Shown: positions 62,803 to 64,000 of the stretch, in pieces
How the letters are laid out: each line of letters begins with the position of its first letter
Position numbering within the stretch: position 1 is the stretch's first letter
DNA from: Rubrivivax sp.
Lineage (GTDB): Bacteria; Pseudomonadota; Gammaproteobacteria; Burkholderiales; Burkholderiaceae_C
Length of the DNA stretch: 64,000 nucleotides
Reading direction: 5' to 3'
Assembly (NCBI GenBank): GCA_004210455.1
Contig: SEFA01000006.1
Location: forward strand, 62,001 to 126,000
Notes under the pieces: model-generated
Databases searched by the model: none
Told to the model about the DNA's origin: nothing
Seen by the model: only the letters and a program-made list of their open reading frames with translations
Program-made: the position numbers and the translations under genes

Positions 62803-63579
62803 TCAATGGAGGGTGGCCGGCCCGCCGCCGGCATCGCGGAGCTGCTGCAGGCACTGCTCGAGCTCGACGCGTTCCACGCGGTCGCCGGGCAACAGGGCCA
62901 CGAGCTTGCGCTGCACGGCCAGCAGCCGGGGCAGGTCCGCCTGGTCCATGTGGATCTGCTTCAGGTTGCGCAACATGCGGGCGAGGATCTGCCGCGGCGG
63001 CGCGGTCCCGAGGAAGGCGTCCAGCGACATCGGCTCCTCGGGCATGAGGCCGGCGCGCTCGCGCCAGGGGCTGAGGAATTCGTCAAGCTCGCCGCGACCC
63101 AGCGAGCGCCCGCTGAACGGATCCAGCACCACCTCGCCCTGCGGCAGGCTCAGCTTCATCAGGAAGTGCCCCGGGAAACTCACGCCCTTGACCCGCAGTC
63201 CGACGTGCGAGGCCAGCTCCATGTAGATGATGGCCAGCGAGATCGGAATGCCGCGCCGCGTGGCGAGCACCTGATGGAGGTAGCTGTTGCCGACGGCGTA
63301 GTAGTCGTTGACGTTGCCCGCGAAGCCGAGCTCACCGTGGAAGTACTGGTTGAGCATGCGCAGCCGGTGGCTGGGCGGCGCGTCGGCGGGCAGGCGGTGG
63401 CGCAGCCGTTCGCCGAGCCGGTCCAGTTCGGCCATCACCTGCTGCACGTCCAGCCGGGGCACGTCGTCCAGCGCGATCGCGGTGGCGGCTTCGGCCAGGT
63501 TGAGCGTGTCGTCTTCGGCAACCAGCGTCGAGAAATAGTCCAGCGCCGACGGCACCGTCCACTGCAAAGGCGAACTCAT
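62803..63579 (-). CDS. SirB1 family transglutaminase-like protein (258 aa)
   Basis: SirB1/YchA family: LNQYFHGELGFAGNVNDYYAVGNSYLHQVLATRRGIPISLAIIYMELA, VSFPGHFLMKL and a helical TPR-like C-terminus (LRNLKQIHMDQADLPRLLAV...). The transglutaminase-like core lacks an obvious Cys nucleophile. ATG 63579 begins MSSPLQWTVPSALDYF. Function not defined. Confidence 0.9.
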   Translation of the reverse strand: MSSPLQWTVPSALDYFSTLVAEDDTLNLAEAATAIALDDVPRLDVQQVMAELDRLGERLRHRLPADAPPSHRLRMLNQYFHGELGFAGNVNDYYAVGNSYLHQVLATRRGIPISLAIIYMELASHVGLRVKGVSFPGHFLMKLSLPQGEVVLDPFSGRSLGRGELDEFLSPWRERAGLMPEEPMSLDAFLGTAPPRQILARMLRNLKQIHMDQADLPRLLAVQRKLVALLPGDRVERVELEQCLQQLRDAGGGPATLH

Positions 63580-63635
63580 GCACCCAAGTCTACGCCCGCT
63601 GTCGACGCTCAAGCGCAAGCCCGGCGCCCCTGATG

Positions 63636-64000
63636 TCAGGCCCGGCGGGCGAACTGGCGCAGCTTCACGCCCAGCAGCAGCAGCACGCCGAAATACAGCA
63701 GCGCGGAGGCGCCCAGGCTCAGCGCCATCCAGCCGGCGCGCGCCAGCTCGAACTGGAAGCCCTTGCCGCCGACCCAGCCGAAGTAGCCGGCCAGCCACCA
63801 CTGCAGCGCCCCCATGGCGGCGCTGGCGATCACGACGCGCAGCAGGAACAGCAGCCAGCCGGCCTCCGGCGTGTAGGTGCCGAGCTTGCGCAGCCCGCGC
63901 AGCAGCAGCCACGCGTTGACGACGGCGCCCAGGCCGATCGACAGCGACAGCCCGGCGACGCCGATCTTGAAGCCGAAGACGAAGATCGCGTTGAACACCT
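63636..64000 (-). CDS. murJ: Lipid II flippase MurJ (partial, C-terminal end)
   Basis: Runs off the right edge; about 121 C-terminal residues are present, with membrane segments VAGLSLSIGLGAVVNAWLLLRGLRKLGTYTP, LLFLLRVVIASAAMGAL and LGASALLYFGVLLLLGV, the last helices of MviN/MurJ proteins. The family is inferred from this C-terminal pattern and the neighbourhood; the N-terminal transport motifs are outside the window. Confidence 0.82.
   Translation of the reverse strand, partial: VFNAIFVFGFKIGVAGLSLSIGLGAVVNAWLLLRGLRKLGTYTPEAGWLLFLLRVVIASAAMGALQWWLAGYFGWVGGKGFQFELARAGWMALSLGASALLYFGVLLLLGVKLRQFARRA

Overview
The window is very GC-rich, almost fully coding DNA from a Burkholderiales-type betaproteobacterium. 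The gene content (cytochrome-FTR1 iron permease, CobD/CbiB-like membrane protein, Hda, MHS transporters, rpsP-rimM-trmD-rplS order) suggests the Roseateles/Mitsuaria/Rhizobacter neighbourhood. That placement is inference from gene content, not from a marker-gene comparison. No tRNA, rRNA, CRISPR array or intact insertion sequence was seen.

Layout. 1-4.8 kb: edge of an isoaspartyl peptidase gene, two acyl-CoA dehydrogenases, a DUF3617 exported protein and a P1-family peptidase. 4.7-8.3 kb: a compact minus-strand array of three paralogues that look like YopH-type tyrosine phosphatase domains with degenerate active sites. 8.5-15.4 kb: RsuA, a hybrid histidine kinase, RibF and IleS. 15.3-23.6 kb: a minus-strand block (hydroxypyruvate isomerase, exported trypsin-like protease, YbdD-CstA, an unrecognised 358-residue protein and a Cache-type two-component system) that separates ileS from lspA. 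23.8-33.1 kb: LspA, histidine kinases, quinone oxidoreductase, two EamA transporters, an SDR, and a GGDEF gene interrupted by an amber codon. 33.1-35.9 kb: small and exported proteins, then a divergent pair (a TPR-like HrpB1/YscG-type protein and a harpin-transglycosylase protein) whose shared intergenic region carries two back-to-back TTCG-N16-TTCG boxes.

35.9-51.2 kb: MHS transporter, ybaK-DUF1289-isomerase operon, LysR regulator, cytochrome-FTR1 permease, a CoA-transferase/CoA-ester lyase pair abutting a decayed Bug-family gene, a thioesterase, a translationally coupled operon (VOC-questin-oxidase fusion, MFS, Cys-rich HTH regulator) with an AT-rich operator-like region, an active-site-intact PTP, RluA-type synthase and an SDR. 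51.2-64 kb: mostly housekeeping on the minus strand: CobD-like, CoA pyrophosphatase, rplS-trmD-rimM-rpsP, PiT/DUF47 phosphate uptake, FolK, PcnB, HAD phosphatase, Hda, SirB1-like and the end of MurJ, with a GNAT and a TM2 gene on the plus strand.

The most striking theme is dispersed type III secretion (T3SS) biology outside a main cluster. The divergent harpin/TPR-like pair carries textbook HrpB/HrpX-type (hrpII/PIP) promoter boxes in both directions. The triple array of pseudophosphatase-like proteins reads like an effector family, and two of its members share a eukaryote-like SILK motif in their C-terminal tails. The secretion apparatus itself is not in this window.
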